Source of the DNA: CAZVWV01 sp964631745
Lineage (GTDB): Bacteria > Bdellovibrionota_C > UBA2361 > JBGSMV01
NCBI GenBank assembly: GCA_964631745.1
Contig: CAZVWV010000178.1
Span: 1-5,473 of the forward strand
Direction of reading: 5' to 3'
Length of the DNA stretch: 5,473 bases
In this document: piece by piece, positions 5,463-5,473 of the stretch
How positions within the stretch are numbered: position 1 is the stretch's first letter
Layout of the letters: each line of letters begins with the position of its first letter
Notes under the pieces: generated by a model
The model's database searches: none
Told to the model about the DNA's origin: nothing
The model's input: the letters and a program-made list of their open reading frames with translations, nothing else
Position numbers and translations under genes: made by a program

Positions 5463-5473
5463 TTGTACCAGAA

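Overview
The window looks like ordinary chromosomal DNA from a bacterium of moderate GC content (roughly half GC by eye). Genes are uninterrupted, two lie 18 bases apart on the same strand, and two convergent genes overlap at their 3' ends. The families present (PaaI-type thioesterase, GT-C membrane glycosyltransferase, SWIM zinc finger, RelA/SpoT-type HD domain) are compatible with a Gram-negative lineage, but I cannot name a taxon. Four of the five genes have no clear Shine-Dalgarno sequence. There is no rRNA, tRNA, CRISPR array, transposase or phage gene.

Layout: positions 1-437 hold no gene I can support. At 470-850 (minus) is an unrecognised 126-residue protein with the only strong ribosome binding site of the window. 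A GC-rich hairpin follows its stop codon and a 7-bp palindrome lies upstream of its start. From 851 to 1352 is a gene-free control region of about 500 bases that carries two large inverted repeats (1012-1065 and 1102-1156) and then an AT- and T-rich leader.

At 1353-2459 (plus) is a stand-alone HD-domain protein. Its motifs match the (p)ppGpp hydrolase half of RelA/SpoT enzymes, but glutamate stands where the family has a metal-binding aspartate. Eighteen bases later comes a complete PaaI-type hotdog acyl-CoA thioesterase (2478-2906), probably cotranscribed. Its last 11 bases overlap the end of a minus-strand gene for a 658-residue multi-pass GT-C/GT39-like glycosyltransferase (2896-4872). A 140-base divergent intergenic region with a good sigma70-like promoter then leads to a 149-residue protein with a SWIM zinc finger (5013-5462). 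That protein resembles the N-terminus of bacterial SWIM-SNF2 helicases but stops before any helicase domain.

The genes do not form an evident single pathway. The points most worth a second look are the stand-alone RSH-like HD protein with its Asp-to-Glu change, its pairing with a thioesterase, the tandem hairpins in front of it, and the orphan SWIM protein. I did not find convincing evidence of a new multi-gene system.
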